64,000 bases of DNA from Heterodera schachtii (Eukaryota > Nematoda > Chromadorea > Rhabditida > Heteroderidae): positions 337,709 to 401,708 of the forward strand of contig SIJG01000083.1 in assembly GCA_023374025.1 (NCBI GenBank), written 5' to 3'. A model generated the notes under the pieces. It was not told the origin of the DNA and made no database searches. It worked only from the letters and a program-made list of their open reading frames with translations. Positions 46,037-57,198 of the stretch are shown one piece after another. The number at the start of each line of letters is the position of its first letter. The first letter of the stretch is position 1. Both the position numbers and the translations under genes were made by a program.

Positions 46037-49000
46037 TCAACCGCCACCACTCTTCCGTGTCATGAACTTTCGCAGTGCGTTTTGGCACTCGTCGGACAAC
46101 CATCGCGACTTGAGCAGCGCGCACTCGCGCGTGTTGACCGCCAGCAGTGCGTCGCGGTGCACGTCCCGCAACAGCGATTTGTTCAGTCGCAGCGACTCGG
46201 GCGGAAGGGACGCCAGCGAATTCACCTTAAATGGGGTGGGGGGGGGCAGTTAGAGATTAGTGAAACTCGAGTTATGGTTTCGAGATTAATGAATTTTTCA
46301 GAAATATTCCAAAAAGTTAAAAGAAAAATGGCTCTCATCATCAAGTGCTGTACCATCCGTTCAGTTTCGGTGCCAAAACTGTTGTTGGGAATGACGCGGG
46401 AGACCAAATTGCGCTCCAACGCTTCTTCGGCGGACATTTTTTTGTCGAACAAAAGGAGTTCAGAAGCCTAGCAAATTGATGGAATTAAAGGGAATTAAAC
46501 GGAATAGCATTAAAAAGTGCAGCAAAATTATTGCAATTCAATTCAACAAAACTCACTTTCGACATGCCCATAATCAGGGGAAAAGTGTAGGAGGAGCAGC
46601 CCTCGGGGGATTGGCCAAGCGAAGAGAAGGGCGCGTGGAAAGTGGCCTAAAGCGAGTGAAAAAGAAGAAAAATGCCATATTTTGATTCGATCGCCGGCAT
46701 TTTTTGTTACCTTATCCGAAGCGATGACCAAATCGAACAGAGGCAAAACAGTGACAGAAATTCTAAAGAAAGAGAGATCCGGGACATGGAATGTCGTATA
46801 AAGTCGAATTTAATTTTGCTCGAAAAATAATATTTCTCCCCCACCCAATCGCTGGCCCATTGATCAGTCCGATCAGCGGCTTTTCATGCTCAATGAACGC
46901 GCGCACGTAACGCTCCAACACGCGCTCCCCACGGTCGGCCATCGCACGCAAATCGTCGCTCGTTTTGACGCCGCGCGTAAAATTGGACAAATCATTGCCG
47001 GCACAGAAATAGGAACCAACGCCTGCCAAAATGGGCCAAAATTTGATCCGGCCTTTTCTCTCTCTCTCTCCGTCCCTTATGCTAACAATAAGTGTCGCTT
47101 TCTCTCTAAATTCTCGTGTTCTCTCCTCTCAATTCTCTTCCTTTTCCTGTTCATTTTCATCACCCCTCTTTCTCCCTCTTTGCCTGTTTCTCTGTTTTCC
47201 TTTCTTCTCTCTGCCCTTCTTTGTTTCTTTTCCTCCATCTCTCTCTCTCTAAATCTCCCGCTTTCTATCAGCTCTCTGCATTCTTCCATCTCTCTCCTCT
47301 TCTTTTCCCCTCTCTCTCATACATGGACAATGGGGGGGTCAGAAATTTGCCTTTACGAAATACCCCCCACCCCCCCCCCCCCCTCAGAGGCCAAAATTTT
47401 TACGAAATTGAAAAAAACGCTCAAAAATTTTTTCTGACGACCTTCTTTTTTTTTTTTTGCGTTTCAGTCCAATTTTTTTTCTTTTTCCCTTTTTTAATCA
47501 CATTTTTTGCGGCGTTTTTTCAAAAAAAACTTTTGGGTAACGGGTGGGGGGGGGGGGGGGGTCCGACGGTGCCGATAGGCGCCGTCGGAAAAATTTTTCA
47601 ATTTCAGTGCGTAAAAACCGACCGTTTTTTTTGCGATTTTTAGACATTCTTTAAAAATTTTTATTAACAAATTTTCACTAAAAAGTGTAAAATTCCGTTA
47701 AAAATTAACGAAATAGCAAAACGAAATTCAATTTTGTAAAAAATTTACGAAATGGGAAAAGAAATTCAATTTCGTAAAAAAATTTACGAAATAGGAAAAG
47801 ATGAAATAGAATTTCGTGGAAATTTTAACGAAATGCAATTCAAAAGCGTAAAAATTTTGGGTTTTTGGCACAAAATTTAGATTTTTTTTTTCAATTTCGT
47901 AAAATTTTCCCATATTTACCAGTGCTTTTTTGATTTTGGCCGAAAATTTTACGAAATTGCCTCGGACCCCCGTACGATTTACGAAATTGACCCCCCCCCC
48001 CCCTCGCCCACCTATGCTCTCTCTCCCCCTTTCCATCTCTCCCTCTCCATTTCTCTCTCTCTCTCCTCTCCCCCTCCCCTCTCTCTCTCTCTCTCCCCCT
48101 TTCCATCTCTCCCTCTCCATTTCTCTCACTTTACCTGTCATCACTGTCACACTCGTTTCTCTGTCGGCGCTTGCATCGCCAAGTGCGCTGATCAGACCTC
48201 AAAATGAATACATTTTTATTTATAATTTACTTGTTCAAATTTACCCTCATACATCTCCCAAGTGATGGCATTGTATTTGTCGGGACGGTTCAGCTCAATT
48301 TTGTACACTTTGCCCTCCTTCGTCCGTCGGATTCCGTCCGATTCCGAAAATTAAGGAATTTTAAATTTAATTTAAAAAATACGAAGGAGAATTCCCCACC
48401 ATTTTCTGAGTTTTTCTCTTATTTTTCGAAAAGGAAGCGGACGACGTGGAAAAACAAATTCTGATTGTGAGAACGAAAATGTCCAACTAATTGAGCCGAA
48501 TTGGGACGACGAAGATGGATAAACCGTTTGAGAATGATAGGTAAGAGAGCGAACGACGACATTAAATGATGAAAATAAGAAAAATAGAAAGAAAAATTAG
48601 GACTCAAATGGGAAATGCGAACACCGAGCCAAAGAAAACAATTTAGAAAAAATGGGCCCAATTGAATGATTAATTGTCTTTGGTTTGCCCCTAAATCTGC
48701 ATAAATTTTCAATGTTACTCAAAATTTTCATTTGTATCCGCTGTTTAACTCACTGTTTCCGAAGAGTTCGCGTTGTTAATCCCCGCATTTTTCAGCAACG
48801 AATTGACAATCTCCGCATATTTGTGCTGAGCATCTGCCTGGAAATGATAAGATAAATAAATGGATAGTTTTTTTCCAAAGTCAAAAATTTTAAACTACAA
48901 CCCATTTGGAAAACATGGTCTTGGTTTTCGTATAATCAAACACTTGGCAATTCATTCTTGGCATTTTTATAGGGTAAAGCAAACAAACAGTTCACCTTCG

Positions 49001-49416
49001 GCATGCCTTTGAGTTTTTCCCAGGCGTCGAATTTGGCACGCGCCACAAATTCGAGCATTTTTGGACGATCGCCACGAACGTCGCCTTCATTTGCCTGGAA
49101 AAATTAAAATTTTATTTTTTAATGAATTTTTTTTTTGCCCTCTTAAAAAAACAGGAAAGTTTGATCATAAAATGTTTCCATTCCACCTGTTTGAACAAAG
49201 CGTACAGCTCCAATTTGGTGTCGTTGTCCGGCTCCTCCTTCAGCTGTTTCATGTCCTTTTGCGCCTTCTCAAATGCTTCGGTTGAAAAACCAAAGCGACT
49301 AAAAATACAAAAAATAATCTAGTTAGAATTGTATTTACTCGCCTAAAAAATGGAAGTGCGACTTTTGTGAACGGTCCTTTTTTCACAAATTTTGACGACA
49401 AATTACTAAAGAGCAT
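46037..49416 (-). CDS. ECI2: Enoyl-CoA delta isomerase 2 with ACBP domain, copy 1
   Basis: Moves cis-3 or trans-3 double bonds to trans-2 during beta-oxidation of unsaturated fatty acids in peroxisomes or mitochondria. Exons: first exon from ATG 49416, then 49187-49298, 48996-49094, 48754-48837, about 48245-48317, 48135-48197, 46845-47022, 46711-46762, 46557-46646, 46354-46467, 46037-46225. An N-terminal acyl-CoA-binding domain ([40 protein letters not shown]) precedes the crotonase fold: [49 protein letters not shown] with the catalytic Glu, and the C-terminal [16 protein letters not shown] typical of ECI2. The end (RKSGGG) lacks an SKL-type peroxisomal signal. The first exon may end at its GTCGTC donor, giving MLFSN; this and the acceptor at 48317 are uncertain. 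Intron 7 is 1.1 kb because of an insertion. Confidence 0.88.
47049..47330. repeat. CT-rich simple repeat in ECI2-1 intron
   Basis: Irregular TCTCTC/TTTCTC pyrimidine tract on the plus strand. It continues after an inserted element at 48014-48130 and has a counterpart at 58447-58745 in unit B. Confidence 0.8.
47332..48003. mobile_element. Insertion private to unit A, poly-G/poly-C ends
   Basis: About 670 bp interrupt the CT tract and are missing from the matching intron of ECI2-2. The left end is GGGGGGGTCAGAAATTT, and the right end ATTGA followed by 13 C is its approximate inverse. Inside are repeated TTACGAAAT/ATTTCGTAA words, a further poly-G run (47544-47561) and a short CCGACGGTGCCG/CGCCGTCGG hairpin. 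No transposase is encoded. Confidence 0.55.
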
Positions 49417-49584
49417 TTTTTATCCTAAAATTTCTAAATGATGTTTCTTTTAACACTTTACAATAGGAAATCAGAGTTCGACTTTGATCTGGACACAGAT
49501 CTTAGCTTTTTCTTGGTCCAGATACATCTGGATTTGAGTTTTAGGAAATTTGCACACACAAGTTGAATCGGAAATCCTGATAAA
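49417..49584. other. Upstream region of ECI2-1 before the hAT-like insertion
   Basis: No gene seen. It is homologous to the segment upstream of ECI2-2 near 59962-60123, with short indels. Confidence 0.5.
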
Positions 49585-50169
49585 TAGGGATTCTTTTTTT
49601 AGGCACAAAAAATCGCGAAATAGGCACCTAAAAAGGCAGAAAAAAATCGCAAAATAGGCACCAAATAGGCACAAAAATCATCAAATAGGCACTAAAATAG
49701 GCAAAAAAAGTTTTTTTATTAACGCTTTTTAGGTATTAAACAAGTAAAAATTAATTTAAAAAATATTTTGCTTATATTTCAATTGTTTTAAAGTTGTTTT
49801 CGATAAAAATAATTTTTTACCACAATAATTAATTTTTGAGGACGAATTTTTATGAAAATTTTTTTTCAATTCTTAGAGGTGTATTTCTGAAATTTTTTCA
49901 AGTCGATTCTTAGGGGTGTATTTTTAATTTTTATTGCATTTTTGGTAAGGATTTTTCCAAAAATCCTGAAAAAAGCGCCAAAAATGGCGAAATAGGCACA
50001 AAAATAGGCAAATAGGCATTAAGCACAAAAAGTCCAAAATAGGCAAAAATAGGCATTATAAAAGTCATCATAGACACCCCAAACAAAGCGGAAAACGCGT
50101 TTTTCGTGCTTATCTGAGCGTATCAAGTGCGCAAAAATTTTAGGCATTTGCCTAAAAAAAGAATCCCTA
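49585..50169. mobile_element. 585-bp hAT-like non-autonomous element
   Basis: Perfect 21-bp terminal inverted repeats begin TAGGGATTCTTTTTTTAGGC and end with the reverse complement. Both sides carry the 8-bp duplication CTGATAAA (49577-49584, 50170-50177). Termini of the TAGGG type and 8-bp target duplications are hallmarks of the hAT superfamily. The interior is AT-rich with many TAGGCAC/TAGGCA words and no coding capacity. The empty site with a single CTGATAAA survives at 51130-51137 and at 60116-60123. Confidence 0.9.
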
Positions 50170-50527
50170 CTGATAAAGGTGTAGCGTGCAGGCCTAAAAA
50201 CAAACCTGAATTAAACATTTTTTAGTTTTAATGTTTTTGGCGAAATGTTTTTAAAAAGGCATAAATTTGAAAAAGATAATTAAGGGGACGGACTTAAATT
50301 TTTTTTCAAAGGCACCTAAAATAGGCATGAAAAAGGCGAAAAAAGCACAGAAAATTAAAAAAACAGCAAAATTGACGCTTTCGAAAACAATTCTATTAAA
50401 ATAATAAAAAGAAATATTTCTTATCAAAATAGTAAATCAAATACATTTCAATGTTTTCTGAGGTGACATTTTTGTTGGACACGGAAAATTCATACAAAAA
50501 CTCAAAAAGAAAACAATTCGAATTCAT

Positions 50528-51112
50528 TCACTTTTTTCTTTCCATCCTCCGCACTTTTTCCACCAAATTTTCCACGCGATTTTTCTCAATTTCGTTTCGC
50601 CAATTTCCGTCTTTTTTGAAATTTGAGCCGACAATAAACGCATCCGCCCCTTTGAACAAATTCACATTGTTCACTTCGATGCCCGATCCGATCAGAACGG
50701 GAAGTGTGCATTTGGAGCGCACTTCTGCCCATAAAAATGATTGTGAAATTGCTGAGAATTTGAATTTTCAAATTCCATCACACCGTCCAATTCGTCGGGA
50801 CACGCCGCCTCACCCGTGGCGGCACCGCTTAAAACCACACCGTCGGCGAGGAAAAGTTCAGCCGCACGGGCAGTTTCCGCGACACTGACATCGGCGGTGA
50901 TCGCATGGGAACTAAAATTTTGAAATTTAAAAAATCCAATTAAAAAATGGTATTTAAAATGACCAATGCTTTTTCTTAATGTCAGTCACGACCGCTATTT
51001 GGTCGGCGCCAATTGCGCGTCGGTAACGGAGCAATTCGCCGGCACATCCGTCCATCCAACCCTCATCTGCCACGTGGCCAAATACGAACGATTCAGCGCG
51101 GATGAAATCGAA
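50528..51112 (-). pseudogene. BtpA/SgcQ-family gene, 5'-truncated copy
   Basis: Three exons remain: about 50964-51112, 50784-50911 and 50528-50724. They encode the C-terminal half of a BtpA-type TIM barrel: FIRAESFVFGHVADEGWMDG, CAGELLRYRRAIGADQIAVV, SHAITADVSVAETARAAELF, LADGVVLSGAATGEAACP, LPVLIGSGIEVNNVNLF and ADAFIVGSNFKKDG. All three read through without disruption. The N-terminal exons, which carry the metal/substrate-end loops in unit B, are missing because the duplication junction cuts exon 4 at about 51112. It is therefore a fragment unless a new 5' exon was captured. BtpA was named from a cyanobacterial photosystem I biogenesis protein; the role in animals is unknown to me. Confidence 0.7.
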
Positions 51113-51174
51113 AAGTTGAATCGGAAATCCTGATAAAGGTGTAGCGTGCAGGCCTAAAAACAAACCTGAATTAA
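51113..51174. other. Templated filler at the duplication junction
   Basis: Between the end of unit A and the start of unit B lie about 62 nt that copy unit A sequence at 49560-49584 joined directly to 50178-50215, without the hAT-like element. Short shared words (AA on the left, ACATT on the right) occur at both joins. Confidence 0.85.
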
Positions 51175-51342
51175 ACATTCTGAGAAATGGGGAAACAATG
51201 AGTATTAAAAGCCGTTTCCTACTTTTTTTTTAATAAGTGTCGGAACAAAGCAAAAACTCGTTCAATTACACAATATCTAATCAAAATTTCTGAGAATTTT
51301 GTAATGGTTTTATTAGGTTTGTTTTGCTGTTTAAAGACCAAC

Positions 51343-52333
51343 CCGTGACGTGGTCGGCCAACTTTTGGTCCAATTTTGTGCGCAACGTCGTCCTGGCCAC
51401 TTCGATGAGCAGCGGCCGGTCGATAGGCAACGTCTTTTTGGAGGCGGCCAACAGTTGGAGCAAATGGTCATGGGCCAATTGGAAACCCTCGGTGACCAAA
51501 TGGGGGTGGACACCCTGCGGGGAAAAAGAATGAAAAAATCAAAAAAATATCAGTGACACCAAGATTAATCGTTATTTAAGCGAGTCAGTAAAAAGACTAC
51601 AAAGTTAAGCGAAACGTTATTTCGCCCGAAAAATAAAAGGAAAATGCCAAAAGACGGGGTGTGCCGTCGGTTTTGCCACTAAACAAGGTTGGACCGGATT
51701 CCGGAATTTATTGGGCACCGGAATACCCAACACTTTCGGGCATCCGAAACCATCCCTGCCACACACCTCGCTGACGTAATTCTCGGCCTGTTTGAGCAGT
51801 TCGCCAATCAGCAGAACGGTCGACGTGGTCCCGTCGCCGGTGACGTCGTTTTGCGCGGTGCACGCCTTGGCAATCAGCGAAGCAGTCGGATGTTGGATTT
51901 GCTGAAACATTTAACCATTTTAGACTGAAGGCGGTATCAAATTCATATACATGTTTTCACTTTTTGAAAAATATTTCATAAGCAAGATAAATTTGGTCGA
52001 GAAATTGTAGACAAATGCAAAAAATGGGTAATTAACTCGGCAAATTTACGTTGGCCAAGACAAACTAAAAAAACAACACACCATTTCATGGAGTAAAACA
52101 TTGCCGTCCTTAGTCACTTTAAGGTCACCCGCACCGGAGACAAGCCTTAAAAAACAGAAAGTTTGGCCAGATTAATTGTTCTCGAAACTTTCTCACATTT
52201 TCAGCGTGCCCTTCGGCCCGAGGTTGGTCTTCATCACTTCCTGCAACCCTTTGGCACCGCTGATGTTCATCTCCAGTGCGGCCGCGTGCCGGGCCAACTC
52301 CGCTTTTGGGTTCAAACATGCGATGGAAGCCAT
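51343..52333 (-). pseudogene. CCT6: Truncated CCT6 copy (exons 1-4 only)
   Basis: Exons 52197-52333, 52082-52145, 51767-51901 and 51343-51514 match CCT6 exons 1-4 in length, phase and nearly all residues, with intact splice sites and no stops (169 codons). Exons 5-14 are absent: downstream is the junction filler and then the BtpA fragment. Any product would hold part of the equatorial and intermediate domains but could not form a chaperonin subunit. The start and promoter side are kept, so it may still be transcribed. Confidence 0.88.
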
Positions 52334-53264
52334 TTAACAGGTAAGCAGACAAATGGCTTCTAATTGAAAGGTTATTGAAGCTTAAATTATGGGTAAAAAC
52401 CCAACTCGTACTATTTTAGAGTATCTTTTTTTCTCTGTTCTCTGATGACGTAACGCTGTCTCGCTTTTTATCTATTTCTCTATTTACTACATAATAGTAC
52501 GAGTTGGGTTTCGTCCGTTTTGTATCCCCTTATCAGGGATGGCGTTCCGAGGCCCGAAAAAATTTCGGAAACCAGAATTCCGAGGGTCCGAAATGTTTCG
52601 AATTCGGATTCGGAATTCCGACCCAAAAAACGTCGGAAATCGGAAATTTTCCTAAATAAAAATGAAATAAAAATAGTGCGGCGCATTTTTTAAATTTTTA
52701 GGGAACAGGGGGGGGGGGGTCCGGAAACACTCCCTTTGTATTTTCGTTTCGTCTCTTTTTCTTTGTAGTCTCTCCTCACAGCAACTTTATTCAAAATAAA
52801 ACGACATACCTACCTATTCAGATCAAAACATGTTTACATACAAACAGACACTCAACTTTAATACCTATGTACCCTATGTGCATATACCTACCTATACATA
52901 TATAGTAGGAAGGAGACCAAAATTGACTCGTTATGTAAATAAATTGTGAAATAGGATGGACAATTTTCTCCATTCCATTTAGTGTGTTAGTTCTAAGGTT
53001 TTAAAAACACTAAACTTTTCTATTTTATGGCAGAAATCTTTAAAAATAGGTAGGTATGTAATTTCCAAAACTACCCCTTTTCCCTTTACTATCTTACAAA
53101 AACCACCGACGATTTTTGGACTGGGTTGCAAAAAAGAAAGTCTTTCTAAAATTAGAATACGAGTTTGTATTCTAGGATAAAAAATTTACTGATTACGGAT
53201 CTGAACACAGAATTCGAAACATCATTGATTTTGACTATGATTTTTTACAGATCGATTTCTGAAA
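52334..53264. promoter_or_regulatory. Divergent upstream region of CCT6 fragment and eIF3a-2
   Basis: About 930 bp, twice as long as in unit A and mostly not similar to it. It holds a fold-back element (52397-52511), a CGGAATTCCG-rich remnant (52536-52640), a run of 12 G near 52707, TACCTA-rich sequence at 52800-52910, and a likely spliced-leader acceptor TTTTTTACAG ending at 53250, 14 nt before the eIF3a-2 ATG. Confidence 0.5.
52397..52511. mobile_element. 115-bp fold-back element
   Basis: Perfect 18-bp inverted ends, AAACCCAACTCGTACTAT at 52397-52414 and its reverse complement at 52494-52511, enclose about 79 bp. No clear target duplication is seen. It is absent from the matching position in unit A. 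Confidence 0.6.
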
Positions 53265-56200
53265 ATGCGGCCAAATTTCCAAGGTCAGAAACCGGAGGCA
53301 GCGTTGCAACGTGCTTATGAATTTTTGTCAGTTGGGAAGCAAAAGGATGCTCTTCAGGCGCTGCATGACTTGATAAAAGTTTGTTACTATTTTCTTTGAT
53401 ATTTTCCAATGAAATTTTAGGACCGTCGTCACAAACAATGGACTCAAACATATGAACAAATTATGCTGCTTTACATTGAGCTTTGTGTGATCTTACGTAA
53501 TTCGCCACTTGCAAAGGATGGTCTTTATCAATACAAAATCATCACTCAGCAGGTTTCCTTTGTGTAAATTCATGGTAATCTTGACTAAAAAAGAATAAAC
53601 AACCGCTTTTTGGATTTTACATACCACTTGAGTGTTATTAGGGCCGTTTTCCATGAATTTGACGGAAAACCATAGTTAACAAAGAAGTTACAGATTAGAC
53701 TATGTCATATGACACTCCCAATAACCACGAGTGGTATATAGAAACGTAAAAAACTGGCTGTTTACTTCTTTTTTATGAGACCAATAAAAGTCAGGATAAC
53801 CAATGTTTTGGTAATCCTTCGGAATTGGTGTTCCGGCGGAATAGTTTGTTTAGGATAAAAAATAGGCTGATAAAGATCCGACTTTGAACAATTCCAGAGG
53901 ATTACCATTTCTTATGTTTCGTCATTTTGATTTAAATTGTTTTATTTATTTTTCTTAAGGTTTCTGTGAAGTCGCTCGAAAGTGTGCTCGAGAAGTTTTT
54001 GCAGCTTGCTGAACAAAAGGCTGTGGAAGCTCAAAAGCACTCGATCGAAAAAATAGAAGAAATTGACGACCTCGATGTTGCTGATGTGCCAGAAAAGTGA
54101 GTCTTCAATTTGTTTCTATTTACACATTACTCAAAAAAGATCGACAGATGAAGTTGAAATTTGGTATTTCCGTGTTTTGCTACCCCCCACCCCCCCCCCC
54201 CTTGAAAATATAAAAATTCATATTTTGGGAGATTTTTGAGGTGTCTGTCCACGCAGATGTTGTTTGTTTCGACCTTTGGTGACACTTTGTTTGTGATCAG
54301 TGACTTAGAAAGCCCCGAAATATGAATTTTTAAGGGGGGTAACAAAACACGGAAGACCCCGAAATTTCAGGGTTCTATTAATAAGTTGTGAAAAATTTTC
54401 CACTAAGGTTTTGGGCACTTTTTCAACCAATTCCAAATCCCTAACATCGAAACAAATAGAATTTGAATTTTTAGACTTATTTTGAAACATTCAAATAAAT
54501 TGCTTTCACTTTTTTTCAGTCTATTGCTCTCCGTTTCCGGTGCGGTTGCACAAGACCGAATGGACCGTACCGTTCTGAGCCCGTGGCTTCGCTTTCTTTG
54601 GGATGCCTATCGAAACTGTTTGGATTTGCTGCGCAACAATGTTTATGTGGAGAATTTGTACCACCAAATTGCCCGTCAATCATTCGCCTTCTGCACCAAA
54701 TATCAGCGTCGAAATGAATTTCGAAAATTGTGTGAAATGCTGCGTCAACATTTGGTCCAAATTCAGAAAGCCCAGCAGTCGACTGCCTTGCACCCGTATG
54801 ACCTCCACAACCTTTCGGGGGAACTTATACTTTTCTTTTGAGAATTCGCCTGAGCAACACCGAATCGTTGGGTCATATGCTGGAGACACGACTTATCCAA
54901 TTGGACACCGCAATTAACATGGACTTGTGGCAGGAAGCGTTCAAAAGTGCGGAAGATTTGCACAGTTTTATGCAACTTGGTAAAGAGAAGGACAAAAAAA
55001 TCATCCGACCGACGAGCTATGCCAATTATTACGACAAGGCATGCCCATTCATTGCATAAGTCGTGCCATACTTTGATTATCTCAACTTGGTTTTAGATTT
55101 CTTTGGTTTTTTGGAAGGGCGGCAATACGCTTTTCCACGCCGCTTCGCTGCTTCAACGGTTTTGCATTTTCAAAGACATGCGCCGCCAATTTGGCGGTGA
55201 AGAGGCGATGGATCAAGCAACCCGCGTGTTGTTGGCGACTTTGTGTATTCCGGAGGGAGCGGAGAGTGCGTCGATGTTGGCGAAACACTTGGACATTGAG
55301 GAGCAGCACTCGGCCAATATTCGGTAATGATTCAAAGCAATAAAAAAGTTGAAGTGAATCATATAATGAAAAGTTATTCTCAAACAAACCATTGATTGTT
55401 TAAGCATTCTTTCGTCTCTTTTACGTTTGCCAAGTACGCCAAGCCGAAGCGGAATCCTCAAAGAAATTGTCCGACTGAACATCCCGGAGATGGCCTCGCC
55501 CGCCGCCTACGCACTTTACAAATGTGTGGAGATGGAGTTAAACCCATTGCGTACAGCAGTGAATGTTCAAATGCATTTGTCGAACATCGAGAAACTTGGA
55601 CATTTGGAGTATAATCAGTATGCCGAGCCAGTGAAGGATGTTGTGACGGCACGTGTTTTTAAACAAGTTGGGGATATCCAATCGTAGATCAACTAATCCG
55701 CTCCTCCCTCCCTTTGAGTTGTCTGCGCTGTACGAAACACTTTCCCTCACTCGTCTTCATAAGCTGATTCCCTTTTACGAAGTGATTGAACTCGAGCATC
55801 GGCTGGTGAACGTGTGCAAGCAGCAATCGTTGAAAGCTCGGGTTGACCATCGAACTAAATGCGTTCGTTTTGGCCATATTGAAAATGGATTTGCGAACGA
55901 TTTGGAGAGTGAGGTGGACACAAACACATCGGAGGTGGGTAAATGACGAATTTCAATCACATTTGTTGTTCATTAATGTAACACTGTCGATTGCACTCTT
56001 TTTTAGGTTTTGAAGGCACGAAGCCATTTGGAGGAAATGTACAAGGAGTTGAGCCAATTTAATACAAAGGAACGCAGTATTATGCAAGAAAAGGTACATT
56101 CTAAACGACTTGAAAAGCGATTTGTCATTTTCACATTTTTCAGTTAAAGCGCCAAATATTCATTTACCAAAACCAAAAAGACGCCGATTTTGAGCGAATT

Positions 56201-57048
56201 TTAGCGAGAAGGAAGCGAATTGAACACTACAAAGAGACCAATGAGCAAGTGAAGCGGGAAAAGCTGCAGAAGGAACAGGCACAGGCGAACAAACAGGAGG
56301 AACAGCGCAGAAGGGAGGAGTTGAAGAAGTTGCAGGAGGAGAACAAAGAGAACGAGCGGAGGCGCAAACTGAACGAACAGGCAACAAACAGACGGAAGGG
56401 GCAAAAAGATGAGTAAAATGGGCATCCCTTTCAGGAGGAGATTCAGCGAAAGTTGCAATCCGAGAAGTTGAAGAAGTACCAGGCGCACCCTTTCTTCCAA
56501 CAGTTGGTCAAAGAGCATGGGGAGGCGATATTCGACAAAGTTGACCCTGACAAACTCATCAGAGAGAAGGCATTTCCAAGCAATTAATTTTAATAATTTG
56601 GGATGAAATAACATTTTCAGCGAATTCGTTTTGACGCTGAGCGACGCGAGCAGCAGACCAAATTGCAAAACTTGGAGAAGAAATACGACCACACCGTCCG
56701 GGCATTTCATCTTGAGGAAATGGTACTGTGGAAACATTTGTCGGACGAACGCCACAGATCTTTTCCTGGGCTTCATGAAGCAAACGAGACGAAACGAATT
56801 GAAAAAGCGATGTGAGTGATTTGGTTAACCCAATTTCACGCCTAATCAATAATTTTTTCTGCAGAAAGGAGCGCGAATTGTCATTCGAAAAATATGCTTA
56901 TTTGCTGAGGGCCAAAGAGGGGGCTAAGGAATTTATGCGTGCTGTTATTCAATCTCATGCCGAAGAGTTCAAAACGCAACATGCGTCGTGGAAAAAACGT
57001 GTTGAGGAAGCGCGAAAAGCATTGAAAATTGCAAAGAAGCAAGGGTGA
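53265..57048 (+). CDS. EIF3A: eIF3 subunit A, copy 2 (797 aa, no Gln-rich tail)
   Basis: Exons: 53265-53378, 53421-53552, 53960-54096, 54520-54795, 54843-55038, 55097-55323, 55405-55666, 55719-55934, 56007-56093, 56144-56380, 56435-56569, 56621-56811, 56865-57048; 2,394 nt, all in phase. Every exon matches copy 1, with one codon fewer in exon 4 and scattered substitutions that preserve the frame, so it looks constrained. The three GC-AG introns are kept (after 55038, 56380, 56569). Exon 13 reads on into [10 protein letters not shown] and stops, so the last 88 residues of copy 1 (Gln/Lys-rich, ending KYVPPSMRK) are lost. The PCI domain is intact. It may be a functional paralogue with altered RNA or partner contacts, or a recent duplicate in decline. 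Confidence 0.9.
53571..53805. repeat. Imperfect inverted repeat in eIF3a-2 intron 2
   Basis: The left arm (CATGGTAATCTTGACT, AAAAAAGAATAAACAACC, ATACCACTTGAGTGTTATTA) pairs with the right arm ending GGATAACCAATG over about 100 bases with mismatches. It is not found in the matching intron of copy 1, so it is a private insertion. Confidence 0.55.
54151..54377. repeat. Inverted repeat with expanded poly-C in eIF3a-2 intron 3
   Basis: The arms pair from TTCCGTGTTTTGCTACCCCC to its inverse near 54330-54355. The left arm has an additional run of about 12 C not present in the right arm, so the homopolymer grew inside one arm. It is absent from copy 1. Confidence 0.65.
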
Positions 57049-57198
57049 AATTTTGTTTTATTGACAGTTATTATTTGTTTTGTCGAATAAATGTTGCTGT
57101 GAATTCAATTTTTGTTCGAACCAGGGTTCGGGGTCAAATACGTGGAAATAATGAAATTGATGCTTTATTCTGAAAGAATTTTTTGGGACAAAATAAAT

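Larger units (their letters stand above)
39737..51112. repeat. Tandem segmental duplication, unit A
   Basis: Matches 51175-61061 in order and orientation: CCT6 exons 1-4, eIF3a, ECI2 and BtpA exons 4-6. Coding exons are nearly identical, and introns are alignable but carry private insertions. The unit begins at the splice acceptor of CCT6 exon 5 and ends inside BtpA exon 4. Confidence 0.9.
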
